A DNA stretch of 64,000 bases from Nocardioides marinus (GCF_013408145.1 NZ_JACBZI010000001.1:1471501-1535500); one strand, 5' to 3'; shown: positions 8,950 through 18,335, numbered from the stretch's first letter. Numbers and translations: made by a program. Notes: generated from the sequence alone by a model not told the origin.

Positions 8950-10458
8950 TCAGTCGCCCAGCGAGCGCGCGAGGTCGACCAGGGTCGCCACCGCGAAGCC
9001 GGTGCCGCCGGCCGTGAGGTGCCCGGACGGGCCGCCGCTGGCGAAGGACGGGCCGGCGATGTCCACGTGCGCCCACGGGCGCCCGGCGGTGAACTCGCGC
9101 AGGAACGCCCCGGCGAAGAGCCCGCCTCCCCAGCGCACCCAGTCGTGCTGGGCCAGGTCGGCGATCTTGGAGGAGGTGATCCGCTGCTTCATCTCCTCGG
9201 GGATCGGCATCGGCCAGCACGCCTCGCCGGCGCTCTCGGAGGCGGCGAGCACCTGGGAGACCACCTCCTCGCTGCCCATGACGCCCGCGACCTGGGTTCC
9301 CAGGGCGACGACCATGTGGCCGGTGAGGGTGGCGACGTCGACGATGAGGTCGGGCTCCACCTCGGTGGCCCGCACGAGCGCGTCGCCGAGGACGAGGCGG
9401 CCCTCCGCGTCGGTGTTGAAGATCTCGACGGTCGTGCCGCCGTACATCCGCAGGACGTCGCCGGGCCGGGTGGCGGCACCGGAGAGCATGTTCTCGGCCA
9501 TCGGCACGAAGGTGGAGACCCGCACCGGGAGGTCCAGCCGGGCGATGGCGAGGGTGGCCTGCACGACCGCAGCCGCGCCGGCCATGTCGGACTTCATCTC
9601 GTGCATCGAGGCGGCCGGCTTGATGCTCAGGCCGCCGGAGTCGAAGGTGATGCCCTTGCCCACGAGGGCGAGGTGCGGGGCGTCCTCGGGCAGGCCCTTG
9701 GGGGCGTAGCTGATCTCCACCAGGCGCGGGGGAGCCTCGGAGCCCTGGCCGACGCCGAGGATGCCGCCGCAGCCGAGCTCGGCCAGGGAGACCTCGTCGT
9801 GGACGGTCAGGGTCAGCTTCTTGCCGCGGCCCTTGGTCAGGGGCGCGGCCGCCGCCACCACGACGTCGGCGAAGAGCGGGGGTGTGAGGTCGCCCGGCGG
9901 GGTGTTCACCCAGTCGCGGCAGCCGGCGACCGCGGCGGCGACCACCTGGGCCTCCTCCAGTGCGGTCACGACCTCCTGCTTGCGCGCGCCGGCGCTCAGG
10001 ACCACGACCTCGCCCGGGCCGCTCGCGTCGGAGGCGGTGTCGCGCTGGTAGGTGGTGAAGCGGTAGCCGCCCAGCAGCCACCCCTCGGTGACCGCCCGCA
10101 CCTCCGCGGCACCGGGGGTCGGCAGCGCCACGGCGACCGAGGCGGCGTTGGGGACCGCCCGCGCCGCGGCGCCGGCCGCCCGACGCAGGTCGGCGGTCGA
10201 GGGGGCGGTGCCGAGCCCGACCAGCACGAGCACGGGGGCGTTGATGGTGCCGGCGGTGGGGATGCGGGTCGTCTCGCCCAGGCTGCCCTTGAGCGACAGC
10301 GAGGACAGCAGCGGACGGAGCTTGCGGCCGTAGGCCTTGGCGACCTCCTCCCCGCCGGGGGCGAGGTCGACCCCGGAGTCCTGCGCGACCACGCCCACGA
10401 CGACGGCGTCGACCTTGGTCTTGGCGGGGCTGGCGTTGCGGAGGATGAACGAGGTCAC
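8950..10458 (-). CDS. pepA: Leucyl aminopeptidase (M17)
   Basis: Cytosolic two-metal aminopeptidase that releases N-terminal residues in peptide turnover. The 502 residues match the family's usual length. The non-catalytic N-terminal domain is about residues 1-170. The catalytic domain shows GKGITFDSGGLSIKP and EMKSDMAGAA (metal-binding Lys and Asp residues) and the M17 signature NTDAEGRLVLGDAL. The start is GTG 10458: TATCCT ends six bases before it, and a longer in-frame extension toward 10818 reads as non-coding. It shares a 73-base intergenic region with divergent gcvT. The pepA-gcvT-sucB-lipB neighbourhood is shared with mycobacteria. Confidence 0.96.
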   Translation of the reverse strand: MTSFILRNASPAKTKVDAVVVGVVAQDSGVDLAPGGEEVAKAYGRKLRPLLSSLSLKGSLGETTRIPTAGTINAPVLVLVGLGTAPSTADLRRAAGAAARAVPNAASVAVALPTPGAAEVRAVTEGWLLGGYRFTTYQRDTASDASGPGEVVVLSAGARKQEVVTALEEAQVVAAAVAGCRDWVNTPPGDLTPPLFADVVVAAAAPLTKGRGKKLTLTVHDEVSLAELGCGGILGVGQGSEAPPRLVEISYAPKGLPEDAPHLALVGKGITFDSGGLSIKPAASMHEMKSDMAGAAAVVQATLAIARLDLPVRVSTFVPMAENMLSGAATRPGDVLRMYGGTTVEIFNTDAEGRLVLGDALVRATEVEPDLIVDVATLTGHMVVALGTQVAGVMGSEEVVSQVLAASESAGEACWPMPIPEEMKQRITSSKIADLAQHDWVRWGGGLFAGAFLREFTAGRPWAHVDIAGPSFASGGPSGHLTAGGTGFAVATLVDLARSLGD

Positions 10459-10464
10459 CGCCGC

Positions 10465-10470
10465 AGGATA
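10465..10470 (-). promoter_or_regulatory. pepA leaderless -10 (TATCCT)
   Basis: TATCCT on the minus strand is six bases before GTG 10458. It supports this start and leaderless transcription. Confidence 0.55.
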
Positions 10471-10519
10471 GCCACGCGGTGGTGCTCGCCTGCCCCGGTC
10501 GGGGGGTCGGGCGCTGCGA

Positions 10520-10525
10520 TAGGTT
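10520..10525 (+). promoter_or_regulatory. gcvT leaderless -10 (TAGGTT)
   Basis: TAGGTT is six bases before ATG 10532. The pepA-gcvT gap is only 73 bases, so there is no room for a glycine riboswitch ahead of gcvT. Confidence 0.55.
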
Positions 10526-10531
10526 CGCGCC

Positions 10532-11659
10532 ATGACGCTGGAGGACCAGACCGACGGCCCGCTGCTCACCTCGCCGTTGCACGCCAGGCACGAGGCCCTC
10601 GGCGCCAAGTTCGCCGAGTTCGGCGGCTGGTCGATGCCGCTGGAGTACGCCGGCGCGGGGGTCGTCAAGGAGCACACCGCGGTCCGCGAGGCAGTCGGGG
10701 TCTTCGACGTCAGCCACCTCGGGAAGGCGACGGTGACCGGGCCCGGTGCGGCCGAGTTCGTGAACTCCTGCCTGACCAACGACCTGGGCCGCATCGAGGT
10801 GGGCCAGGCGCAGTACACCCTGTGCTGCGACGACGAGACCGGCGGCGTCGTCGACGACCTGATCGTCTACCTGCGTGCCGACGACGACGTGCTGCTGGTG
10901 CCCAACGCCGCCAACACCGCCGAGGTCGTCCGACGGCTGGCTGCCGCGGCGCCCGAGGGCATCGAGGTCACCGACCGGCACCGCGACCTGGTGGTGCTCG
11001 CGGTCCAGGGCCCCCGCTCCGACGAGGTGCTCACCGCCCTGGGCCTGCCCGTCGACCACGACTACATGGCCTTCTCCACCGGCACCCGCGACGGCCACGA
11101 GGTCACCGTGTGCCGCACCGGCTACACCGGGGAGCGGGGCTATGAGCTGGTGGCGCCCAACGCCGCCGCCGAGTCGCTGTGGGACGCGCTGCTGGCGGCC
11201 GGCGAGGAGCACGGGATGCTCGCCTGCGGGCTCGGTGCCCGCGACACGTTGCGCACGGAGATGGGCTACCCCCTGCACGGGCAGGACATCTCGATGGACA
11301 TCACCCCGGTCGAGGCACGGCTGGGCTGGGCCGTCGGCTGGTCCAAGCCGTCGTTCTGGGGGCGCGAGGTCCTGACCCGCCAGCGCGCGGACGGCCCCCA
11401 GCGCGTGCTGCGCGGCATCGTCGCCACCGGTCGCGGCATCCCGCGTCCGCACATGCGCGTCATGCTCACCGCCGACGTCCCGGTCGGCGAGGTCACCTCC
11501 GGCACCTTCTCCCCGACGCTGCGCAAGGGCGTGGGCCTGGCGCTGGTGGCCGCCACGGTGGCGGCCGACGCCGAGGTCTCGGTGGACGTCCGCGGTCGGC
11601 GCGAGGTCTTCGCGCTCACCAAGCCGCCCTTCGTCGACCCGTCGGTCCGGGAGGCCTGA
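10532..11659 (+). CDS. gcvT: Aminomethyltransferase (glycine cleavage T protein)
   Basis: Takes the aminomethyl group from lipoylated GcvH and makes methylene-tetrahydrofolate and ammonia. The 375 residues match the family. Visible are [20 protein letters not shown] near the N-terminus, [15 protein letters not shown], the folate-site segment [21 protein letters not shown], and [15 protein letters not shown]. It is the only glycine cleavage gene here. Its dependence on lipoate (lipB) and E3 (lpdA), both encoded nearby, explains the context. Four bases separate it from the next gene. Confidence 0.95.
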   Translation: MTLEDQTDGPLLTSPLHARHEALGAKFAEFGGWSMPLEYAGAGVVKEHTAVREAVGVFDVSHLGKATVTGPGAAEFVNSCLTNDLGRIEVGQAQYTLCCDDETGGVVDDLIVYLRADDDVLLVPNAANTAEVVRRLAAAAPEGIEVTDRHRDLVVLAVQGPRSDEVLTALGLPVDHDYMAFSTGTRDGHEVTVCRTGYTGERGYELVAPNAAAESLWDALLAAGEEHGMLACGLGARDTLRTEMGYPLHGQDISMDITPVEARLGWAVGWSKPSFWGREVLTRQRADGPQRVLRGIVATGRGIPRPHMRVMLTADVPVGEVTSGTFSPTLRKGVGLALVAATVAADAEVSVDVRGRREVFALTKPPFVDPSVREA

Positions 11660-11663
11660 GCCC

Positions 11664-11933
11664 ATGAACCTCCCCGAGCAGCCCGCGACCTTCCGCGCCC
11701 CCACCGCCGCCGAGCGCCCCTGGTGGTGGCGGCTCGAGGACGCCTCCGGCGCCGAGGTGACCCTCGGCCCCGACGCCCCGTCCGACCTGGTCGACCAGCG
11801 GTTCACCAGCCAGGCCGACGCCGAGTCCTGGGTCGGTGAGACCTGGGCCGAGCTGGCCGAGCACGGGGTGGACGCCGTGACGCTCTTCGAGCTCGAGCGT
11901 CGCGTCTACGGCCCGATGTCGCTGCACGCCTGA
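11664..11933 (+). CDS. Small conserved hypothetical protein
   Basis: 89 residues, acidic, soluble. It holds ERPWWWRLEDASGAEV (about 18-33) and QRFTSQADAESWVGETWAEL (about 45-64). The pattern of a short beta-rich N-half and a helical middle suggests a compact alpha/beta fold. The start is ATG 11664, four bases after the gcvT stop, so the two are probably translationally coupled. Similar short tryptophan-rich proteins follow gcvT in other actinobacteria as far as I recall, but no function is known to me. Confidence 0.8.
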   Translation: MNLPEQPATFRAPTAAERPWWWRLEDASGAEVTLGPDAPSDLVDQRFTSQADAESWVGETWAELAEHGVDAVTLFELERRVYGPMSLHA

Positions 11934-11941
11934 GCCCCGTC

Positions 11942-13447
11942 GTGGCGCGGTCGGGTCGCGGGCCGGACTCCCGGGAGGCGGGCTTCGAGGAGTACGCCGC
12001 CGCCCGGCGCCCCGACCTCGTCCGCCTCGCCGTGCTGCTCGGCCACCCCGCCGGGCACGCCGCGACCCTGGCCGACCGCGTGCTGGGCCGGGCCCGCCGC
12101 TCCTGGCGGCGGCTGCGCGACGAGCACGACCCCGACGCCACCCTGCGTGACCTGCTGCTCGAGGAGCGCGCCGCCGCCCGGGCCGCCGGGGAGTCGTGGT
12201 GGACCGCCCCCTGGGCCGAGCCGCGCACGGTGACGCTGCCCGCCGGGCTCTCGGCGGACCTCGACCGGCTGCCGGTGCCGGTGCGGGTCCGCCTGGCCTG
12301 GACGGCGCTGGGGCGGGCGCACGACCCTGATTCCGGCACGGTCTCCGGCACGGTCCCCGACCCGCAGCTGCTCGCCGCGGTGGTCGCTGCGGTCCCGGGG
12401 TTGCCCGTGCCGCCGCCGACCGGGGCGGAGCCCGCGCGGCGCCGGGGACGAGTCCTGCCGGTCCTGGCGGTCGTGACGCTCGCCCTGCTCGTCGGTGTGG
12501 CGGTCACCGCCCTGCTCCCCGACCCGGCGCCTCCCGAGCCGGCCCTCGGACCGGTGGTGGTCTCGCCGGCGCGCAACCCCGCGCCCGTCGCGTGGTACGC
12601 CGACGGCCGGCTGCACCTGGCGGGCGGCACCGCCGACGTGGACGGGGTCGTCGCGCTGGCCGAGCTGGGGACGCAGGTGGTCTACCTCGACGACCGGGGC
12701 GACGTCGTACGACTCGGGCCCGAGGGGGAGCGCGTGCTGCTCGGCCGGGCCGAGCCGTCCGCGGGCCTGGTGGCCTCCGAGCCGGCCGGTCGGGTGGCGT
12801 GGGTGGCCGAGGACGGGTCGACCCTGGAGGTCGCCGACGTCCCCGACGCCGAGGTCGTGGCCCGGCTGGAGACGGCGACCGACGGCGGCGAGGTGCAGCC
12901 GCGGCTGGTGCGGCTGGCCGCCCCGGTGCTCGTCTTCGTCGACGCGGCCGGGGAGCACGAGTGGCACACCGGCACCGGGTCGGTGAGCACCGTGGTGAGC
13001 GCGCCCGAGCAGGGGGCGCTCGTCGACGTCGTGGGCGTCACGCAGCTGCGGCAGGTCGGCTTCGAGTCGATCGCGATCCGTCAGCTGCTGGGCACCCCGG
13101 TGGTGCGGCTGGGGGACGGCGGGGAGGTCTCGCCGCGCCAGCAGTTCGTGTGGACCCGCAGCGGGGAGGACGGCTCGGGGGTGCGGGTCTTCGCCGTCGG
13201 CACGGGCGAGGAGCTGGCCTCCGGCACCGAGCGCGCCGACGTGCTGCTGGACGCGCGGTTCACCGCGGCCGACCGGATCACCTACCTGCTGGCCGACCGC
13301 GCCGCCCTGCCCGGCGCCTCCGAGGCCGGTCGGGTCTCGTCGACCGGGACCCTGGAGGTGCGCACCTGCCAGGTCCGCACCGGCGACTGCCGGGTGCACG
13401 CCGTCGGCGCCGGGGCGGGGGACAGCACGGCGCTGCTGGCGAGATGA
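11942..13447 (+). CDS. Membrane protein with degenerate SigE-like N-terminus and propeller-like exterior
   Basis: 501 residues, GTG start eight bases after the previous stop. Residues about 13-75 (FEEYAAARRPDLVRLAVLLG and RVLGRARRSWRRLR) resemble region 2 of SigE-type ECF sigma factors. A weak region-4-like stretch, LDRLPVPVRVRLAWTAL, follows at about 100-116. One membrane helix at about 171-192 (VLPVLAVVTLALLVGVAVTA) leads to some 300 residues of short beta repeats (such as GRLHLAGGTADVDG and VVYLDDRGDVVRLG) that look like a beta-propeller. The layout recalls a one-chain sigma/sensor hybrid, but the sigma part has lost most promoter-binding residues. Function unknown; the sigma likeness is judged by eye. 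Confidence 0.8.
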   Translation: MARSGRGPDSREAGFEEYAAARRPDLVRLAVLLGHPAGHAATLADRVLGRARRSWRRLRDEHDPDATLRDLLLEERAAARAAGESWWTAPWAEPRTVTLPAGLSADLDRLPVPVRVRLAWTALGRAHDPDSGTVSGTVPDPQLLAAVVAAVPGLPVPPPTGAEPARRRGRVLPVLAVVTLALLVGVAVTALLPDPAPPEPALGPVVVSPARNPAPVAWYADGRLHLAGGTADVDGVVALAELGTQVVYLDDRGDVVRLGPEGERVLLGRAEPSAGLVASEPAGRVAWVAEDGSTLEVADVPDAEVVARLETATDGGEVQPRLVRLAAPVLVFVDAAGEHEWHTGTGSVSTVVSAPEQGALVDVVGVTQLRQVGFESIAIRQLLGTPVVRLGDGGEVSPRQQFVWTRSGEDGSGVRVFAVGTGEELASGTERADVLLDARFTAADRITYLLADRAALPGASEAGRVSSTGTLEVRTCQVRTGDCRVHAVGAGAGDSTALLAR

Positions 13448-13454
13448 TCGCCCC

Positions 13455-14291
13455 GTGACCCACACCTACCGCTGCGTCGACGTCTTCGGGTCCGGCCCCC
13501 TGACCGGCAACCCGGTCGCGGTCGTGCACGACGCCGACGACCTGTCCGAGGACCAGATGGCCGCCTTCGCGCGCTGGACGAACCTGTCGGAGACGACCTT
13601 CCTGCTGCGGCCGACCGACCCCGCCGCCGACTACCGGCTGCGGATCTTCACCCCCGGCGAGGAGCTGCCCTTCGCGGGGCACCCGACGCTCGGATCGGCG
13701 CACGCCTGGCTCGGGGCCGGCGGGGTGCCGGCGACGCCGGGCGTGCTGGTGCAGGAGTGCGGCGCGGGCCTCGTGCGCGTGCACCGCGGCGAGCGGCTGG
13801 CCCTCGAGGCGCCGCCGTTGGTGCGCAGCGGGCCCGTCTCCGCCGACGACCTCACGCGGATCGCCCGGGCGCTGCGCATCGACGAGGCCGCCGTCGTGGA
13901 CGCGGAGTGGATCGACAACGGCCCGGGCTGGGTCGGGGTCCTGCTCGCCGACGCCGCAGCGGTCACCGCGCTGCGCCCCGACTGGGCCGCCTTCGACGGG
14001 CTCGACATCGGGGTCGCGGGCCTGCACGCGCCCGGGGGAGAGGTGCTGCTCGAGGTGCGCGCGTTCTGCCCGGGCCTGGGCATCACCGAGGACCCGGTCA
14101 CCGGCAGCCTGCAGGCCGGCCTCGGGCAGTGGCTGACCTCGACGGGGCGGCTCCCCGCGTCGTACGTCGCAGCGCAGGGCGCCGCACTGCAGCGACGCGG
14201 GCGCGTGCACGTGGACGTGGTGGACGGGCAGGTTCGGGTCGCGGGATCGACCGTCACGACCGTCGAGGGACGCGTAGCGTTCGCCACGTGA
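13455..14291 (+). CDS. PhzF-family isomerase-like protein
   Basis: 278 residues with the two-lobed PhzF fold (diaminopimelate epimerase-like). Hallmarks are VDVFGSGPLTGNPVAVV at the N-terminus, WTNLSETTFLL with the conserved catalytic Glu, FTPGEELPFAGHPTLGSA, and a C-terminal ITEDPVTGSLQAGL. Family members isomerise small acids or have unknown substrates. Nothing nearby points to phenazine synthesis, so a housekeeping or unknown isomerase is likelier. GTG start; the stop overlaps the next start as GTGA. Confidence 0.9.
   Translation: MTHTYRCVDVFGSGPLTGNPVAVVHDADDLSEDQMAAFARWTNLSETTFLLRPTDPAADYRLRIFTPGEELPFAGHPTLGSAHAWLGAGGVPATPGVLVQECGAGLVRVHRGERLALEAPPLVRSGPVSADDLTRIARALRIDEAAVVDAEWIDNGPGWVGVLLADAAAVTALRPDWAAFDGLDIGVAGLHAPGGEVLLEVRAFCPGLGITEDPVTGSLQAGLGQWLTSTGRLPASYVAAQGAALQRRGRVHVDVVDGQVRVAGSTVTTVEGRVAFAT
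14275..14280 (+). promoter_or_regulatory. Protease leaderless -10 (TAGCGT), inside phzF-like 3' end
   Basis: TAGCGT ends seven bases before GTG 14288. It lies in the last codons of the upstream gene, so the protease may be transcribed independently as well as by read-through. Confidence 0.45.
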
Positions 14292-15112
14292 CCCCCCACC
14301 CCGCCGTGCGAGGCGTCCTCGTGCGCCTGCTCGCCCCCCTGCTCTTTCTCGCCCTCGCCGTCGCGGCGCTGCCCGCGCCGGCCACCGCCATCGTCGGAGG
14401 CGAGGACGCGAAGAAGGGGGAGTTCCCCTTCATGGCCTCCATCCAGCGTGCCGGCTCGTCCGGCAGCGAGGGCCAGATCTGCGGTGGCTCGGTCGTCGGC
14501 AAGCGCTGGATCCTCACCGCCGCCCACTGCACGGTTTTCTCGAAGAAGCAGGTCCAGGTCGTGGTCGGTCGCACCGACCTGTCGGCCAAGGGCGGGCAGG
14601 TGCTGCGGGTCTCCGGCTTCGCCGTGCACCCCGACTACGACGACACCGGCTCCAGCGACGTGGCACTGTGGCGCACCAAGAAGCGCATCAAGGCGCCGCG
14701 CATCGCGCTCCCCAAGGCTGCCGACGACGCGCTCGAGGCCGCGGGCACGGTGCTGACCGTCGCCGGGTGGGGCGTGGAGTCCTCGGGTGGCAGCGAGGCT
14801 CCGGAGAACCTGAAGAAGGTCGACGTCTCGGTCAGCAGCGACCTGGAGTGCATCACCAACCTGCTGCTCGGGTTCAACGCCGACACCGAGTTCTGCGCCT
14901 CCGAGCTGGGCGGCGACTCCTGCCAGGGCGACTCCGGCGGTCCGATCTTCGGCACCCGTGAAAGCGGCAAGGTCGTCCAGGTCGGCGTGGTCAGCTACGG
15001 CCTGGGCTGCGCGGTCCCGCTGTTCCCGGGCGTGTACGCCGAGCTGAACGCCCCGGGCATCATCGACTGGGTGCGCGCCACCATGAGGGCGGGCAAGAAG
15101 GCCGGCTCGTAG
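14288..15112 (+). CDS. Secreted trypsin-like serine protease (S1A)
   Basis: 274 residues. A signal peptide (about 1-34, [21 protein letters not shown]) ends exactly at IVGG (35-38), the N-terminus that activates S1A proteases. The triad is His80 (TAAHC), Asp124 (SSDVALW) and Ser216 (CQGDSGGP). Asp210, six residues before the serine, is the S1-pocket aspartate that gives trypsin-like Arg/Lys preference. Four cysteines form two plausible disulfides. There is no propeptide between signal and IVGG, so signal peptidase itself may yield active enzyme. It overlaps the PhzF-like gene by four bases. Confidence 0.94.
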   Translation: MTPHPAVRGVLVRLLAPLLFLALAVAALPAPATAIVGGEDAKKGEFPFMASIQRAGSSGSEGQICGGSVVGKRWILTAAHCTVFSKKQVQVVVGRTDLSAKGGQVLRVSGFAVHPDYDDTGSSDVALWRTKKRIKAPRIALPKAADDALEAAGTVLTVAGWGVESSGGSEAPENLKKVDVSVSSDLECITNLLLGFNADTEFCASELGGDSCQGDSGGPIFGTRESGKVVQVGVVSYGLGCAVPLFPGVYAELNAPGIIDWVRATMRAGKKAGS

Positions 15113-15121
15113 CAGCGGCGG

Positions 15122-15127
15122 TAGCGT
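15122..15127 (+). promoter_or_regulatory. thyA leaderless -10 (TAGCGT)
   Basis: TAGCGT is seven bases before GTG 15135. It lies in the 22-base gap after the protease gene. Confidence 0.55.
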
Positions 15128-15134
15128 TCGCACC

Positions 15135-15959
15135 GTGCAGGCCTACCTCGACCTCCTCACCCGGATCCTCGACGAGGGCGTCGAGCGCACCGACCGCACC
15201 GGCACCGGCACGCTGTCGGTGTTCGGGCACCAGATGCGCTTCGATCTCGCACCCGAGCGCGGTGGCGGGTTCCCGCTGGTCACCACCAAGAAGGTGCACA
15301 CCCGCTCGGTGTTCGGCGAGCTGTTGTGGTTCCTGCGCGGCGACACCAACGTGCGCTGGCTGCAGGAGCGTGGCATCAGCATCTGGGACGAGTGGGCCGA
15401 CGAGTCCGGCGACCTCGGCCCCGTCTACGGCGCCCAGTGGCGCTCGTGGCCCACGCCCGACGGCCGCCACGTCGACCAGCTGGCCCAGGTCGTGGAGAAC
15501 CTCCGACGCGACCCGCACTCGCGTCGCCACGTCGTCTCCGCGTGGAACGTCGCCGACATCCCCGAGATGGCACTCGCGCCGTGCCACGCGCTGTTCCAGT
15601 TCTACGTCGCGCCCGACGCCGACGGCGGACCGGACCGGCTCAGCTGCCAGCTCTACCAGCGATCGGCCGACGTGTTCCTGGGCGTGCCGTTCAACATCGC
15701 CTCCTACGCGCTGCTGACCCACATGGTCGCGCAGGTGACCGGTCTGCGCGTCGGCGACTTCGTGCACACCCTGGGCGACGCCCACCTCTACCTCAACCAC
15801 CTCGAGCAGGCCCGGCTGCAGCTGACCCGGGAGCCGCGCCCGCTGCCCACCCTGGTGCTGGACCCCTCGGTGACCGCGCTGGACGCCTTCGAGCTCGAGC
15901 ACATCGCCGTCGAGGGCTACGACCCGTACCCGGCCATCAAGGCCCCGATCGCGGTCTGA
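15135..15959 (+). CDS. thyA: Thymidylate synthase
   Basis: Methylates dUMP to dTMP with methylene-tetrahydrofolate, giving dihydrofolate. 274 residues. It shows [16 protein letters not shown], the [11 protein letters not shown] motif, YGAQWRSW, the phosphate-binding RRHVVSAWN, catalytic Cys150 in [11 protein letters not shown], and [21 protein letters not shown] short insertion, [11 protein letters not shown], follows the catalytic segment. folA begins nine bases after the stop, so the enzyme that recycles its dihydrofolate product is made alongside. Start GTG fixed by the -10 spacing. Confidence 0.97.
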   Translation: MQAYLDLLTRILDEGVERTDRTGTGTLSVFGHQMRFDLAPERGGGFPLVTTKKVHTRSVFGELLWFLRGDTNVRWLQERGISIWDEWADESGDLGPVYGAQWRSWPTPDGRHVDQLAQVVENLRRDPHSRRHVVSAWNVADIPEMALAPCHALFQFYVAPDADGGPDRLSCQLYQRSADVFLGVPFNIASYALLTHMVAQVTGLRVGDFVHTLGDAHLYLNHLEQARLQLTREPRPLPTLVLDPSVTALDAFELEHIAVEGYDPYPAIKAPIAV

Positions 15960-15968
15960 GGGATCGTC

Positions 15969-16448
15969 ATGAGTCGCAGGATCGTCCTGGTCGCCGCGGT
16001 CGCCCGCAACGGGGTGATCGGCCGGGGACCCGACATCCCCTGGCACGTGCCGGGGGAGCAGACCGCCTTCAAGCACCTCACGATGGGCCACGTGCTCGTG
16101 ATGGGCCGCACGACCTACGAGTCGATCGGGCGCCCGCTGCCGGGCCGGGAGACCATCGTGCTGACCCGCGACCCCGCCTGGTCGCCCGGGCACGACGCGG
16201 TCCACGTCGCCCGTGACCTCGACGACGCCCTCGTACAGGCCACCCGGCTCCCGGGGGAGATCGTGGTCGCCGGTGGCGCCAGCGTGTACGCCGCCGCCAT
16301 GCCGCTGGCCACCGAGCAGGTCATCTCCGAGATCCCGCTGGAGCCGGAGGGCGACGTGTTCTACCCCGACTTCGACCGGCACCACTGGAAGGAGACCCGG
16401 CGCGACGAGCTCGAGGGCTTCGACCGGGTCTGGCTGCGCCGGCGGTAG
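15969..16448 (+). CDS. folA: Dihydrofolate reductase
   Basis: NADPH-dependent reduction of dihydrofolate to tetrahydrofolate. 159 residues, the usual size. It shows [23 protein letters not shown] with the catalytic acidic residue (Asp in PDIPWH), [21 protein letters not shown] (cofactor loop) and [16 protein letters not shown]. It follows thyA as in many bacteria and is nine bases downstream, so one transcript is likely. Confidence 0.97.
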   Translation: MSRRIVLVAAVARNGVIGRGPDIPWHVPGEQTAFKHLTMGHVLVMGRTTYESIGRPLPGRETIVLTRDPAWSPGHDAVHVARDLDDALVQATRLPGEIVVAGGASVYAAAMPLATEQVISEIPLEPEGDVFYPDFDRHHWKETRRDELEGFDRVWLRRR

Positions 16449-16467
16449 GCCGTTCGGGGGTGCTTCG

Positions 16468-16473
16468 TAGGGT
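16468..16473 (+). promoter_or_regulatory. LLM oxidoreductase leaderless -10 (TAGGGT)
   Basis: TAGGGT ends seven bases before ATG 16481. This decides the start over an in-frame ATG at 16460. Confidence 0.55.
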
Positions 16474-16480
16474 GGGCGCC

Positions 16481-17428
16481 ATGGAGCTGCGCATCTTCAC
16501 CGAGCCCCAGCAGGGCGCCACCTACGACGACCTCCTGCGGGTCGCCCTCGAGGCCGAGCGCCTCGGATTCGGGGCGTTCTTCCGCTCCGATCACTACCTG
16601 GGCATGGGCACGCCGGGCCTGCCCGGGCCCACCGACGCCTGGACCACCCTGGCCGGGCTGGCGCGCGAGACCAGCACCATCCGGCTCGGCACGATGATGA
16701 CCAGCGCGACCTTCCGCTTCCCCGGACCGCTGGCGATCCAGGTCGCGAACGTCGACCAGATGAGCGGCGGACGCGTCGAGCTCGGCATCGGCGCCGGATG
16801 GTTCGTCCAGGAGCACGAGAAGTACGCCATCCCCTTCCCCGGCACCGCCGAGCGATTCGACCGGTTCGAGGAGCAGCTGGCCGTGGTCACCGGGCTGTGG
16901 TCGGCCCCGTCGGCCGAGGACGGTGGCTTCTCCTACGACGGCACGCACTACCAGGTCAGCGAGTCGCCCGGCCTGCCCAAGCCCGTGCAGCGCGACGGTC
17001 ACGCCGGCGGACCGCCGGTGCTCATCGGAGGCGTCGGCAAGCGTCGTACCCCGGCGCTGGCGGCGCGGTACGCCGACGAGTTCAACCTCCCGTTCGTGCC
17101 GTTCGACGTGGGGCTGGAGCAGATCGCCCGGGTGCGCGCGGCGTGCGAGGAGATCGGCCGCGACCCCGACTCGCTGACCACCTCCTCGGCGCTGGTGCTG
17201 TGCGTGGCCGAGACCGAGGCCGAGCTCGCCCGACGGGCCGCGGCGATCGGGCGCGAGGTCGAGGAGCTGCGCGAGAACGGGCTGGCCGGACTGGTCCCGG
17301 AGGTGGTCGACAAGATCGCCCGCTACGCCGAGTCCGGGCAGTCCCGGCTGTACCTGCAGACCCTCGACCTGGGCGACCTCGACCACCTGCGGCTGGTCGC
17401 CGAGCAGGTCGCCCCGCAGATCCCATAA
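16481..17428 (+). CDS. LLM-class F420-dependent oxidoreductase
   Basis: 315-residue TIM-barrel protein of the luciferase-like monooxygenase family. It begins MELRIFTEPQQGATYDDLL and shows EAERLGFGAFFRSDHYLGMG (strand and loop around the deazaflavin face), IRLGTMMTSATFRFPG, SGGRVELGIGAGWFVQEHE, and PPVLIGGVGKRRTPALAARY. Family members use F420 or FMN to reduce or oxidise varied small molecules. F420 use is the common case in actinobacteria and is inferred, and the substrate is unknown. It stands alone between folA and dapA. Confidence 0.9.
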   Translation: MELRIFTEPQQGATYDDLLRVALEAERLGFGAFFRSDHYLGMGTPGLPGPTDAWTTLAGLARETSTIRLGTMMTSATFRFPGPLAIQVANVDQMSGGRVELGIGAGWFVQEHEKYAIPFPGTAERFDRFEEQLAVVTGLWSAPSAEDGGFSYDGTHYQVSESPGLPKPVQRDGHAGGPPVLIGGVGKRRTPALAARYADEFNLPFVPFDVGLEQIARVRAACEEIGRDPDSLTTSSALVLCVAETEAELARRAAAIGREVEELRENGLAGLVPEVVDKIARYAESGQSRLYLQTLDLGDLDHLRLVAEQVAPQIP

Positions 17429-17431
17429 CCT
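17426..17431 (+). promoter_or_regulatory. dapA leaderless -10 (TAACCT)
   Basis: TAACCT overlaps the stop codon of the oxidoreductase gene and ends seven bases before ATG 17439. Confidence 0.5.
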
Positions 17432-17438
17432 TGGCCGC

Positions 17439-18335
17439 ATGACCTCCGCCCCCGTCGCTCCCTTCGGTCGGATGCTGACCGCGATGGCCACGCCCTTCCT
17501 CGAGGACGGCAGCGTCGACCTGGACGGTGTGCAGCGGGTCGCCAAGCACCTGCTGGGGCACGGGCACGACGGGCTGGTGGTCTCCGGCACCACCGGTGAG
17601 TCGCCCACCACGACCACCGACGAGGACGGCGAGGTGCTCGCCGCGGTCCGGGACGCGGTCGGCCCCGACGTCCCGATCGTGGCCGGCGTCGGCACCAACG
17701 ACACCCGCACCTCGCTGGTCCTGGCCAAGCAGGCCCGGGAGAAGGGCGCCGACGGCGTCCTGCTCGTCTCGCCGTACTACAACAAGCCCGGCCAGCGGGG
17801 CATGCTCCACCACTTCCGCCAGGTGGTCGACGCCGCCGAGCTGCCGGTGATGCTCTACGACGTCCCCGGTCGCACCGGCTCGACGATCGGGCTCGAGACC
17901 TACGAGGAGACGCTGGGCTGGGAGCAGGTCGTGGCGGTCAAGGACGCCGTCGGCGACATGCCCCGTGCCGCGCGCCTCGCGCAGATGGGCTACGCCGTCT
18001 ACTCCGGCGACGACGTCAACACCCTCGGCTTCCTCGCCCACGGCGCCTGCGGGCTGGTCTCGGTCGTGGGCCACGTCGCCGGCACCGAGATCGCCTCGAT
18101 GATCGAGCGCTTCCTGGCCGGCGACCACGCCGCCGCCCTGGCCACCTACCAGCGGCTCCTGCCGGCCTTCGAGGCCGTCATGGGCGTCGCCAACTACGGC
18201 GCCACCACCGCCAAGGGCGGCCTGGAGCTGCTCGGCGTCCTCGACAACCGTCGCGTGCGATCGCCGCTCGTGCCCCTCGACGACGAGGAGCTCGCCGCGC
18301 TGCGCACCGGCCTGGAGGCCGCCGGCCTGCTCTAG
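17439..18335 (+). CDS. dapA: 4-hydroxy-tetrahydrodipicolinate synthase
   Basis: Condenses pyruvate with aspartate semialdehyde, the first committed step to diaminopimelate and lysine. 298 residues in an (alpha/beta)8 barrel. It shows GTTGESPTTTTDED, SPYYNKPGQRGMLHHF, Tyr140 in VMLYDVPGRTGS, and Schiff-base Lys168 in VVAVKDAVGD. The dapA-rnj order is conserved in actinobacteria, and rnj follows after 48 bases. Confidence 0.96.
   Translation: MTSAPVAPFGRMLTAMATPFLEDGSVDLDGVQRVAKHLLGHGHDGLVVSGTTGESPTTTTDEDGEVLAAVRDAVGPDVPIVAGVGTNDTRTSLVLAKQAREKGADGVLLVSPYYNKPGQRGMLHHFRQVVDAAELPVMLYDVPGRTGSTIGLETYEETLGWEQVVAVKDAVGDMPRAARLAQMGYAVYSGDDVNTLGFLAHGACGLVSVVGHVAGTEIASMIERFLAGDHAAALATYQRLLPAFEAVMGVANYGATTAKGGLELLGVLDNRRVRSPLVPLDDEELAALRTGLEAAGLL

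Noticed and set aside
10459..10531. Glycine riboswitch ahead of gcvT
   Set aside because: The gap is only 73 bases, no aptamer-like helices are visible, and TAGGTT with leaderless spacing leaves no leader.
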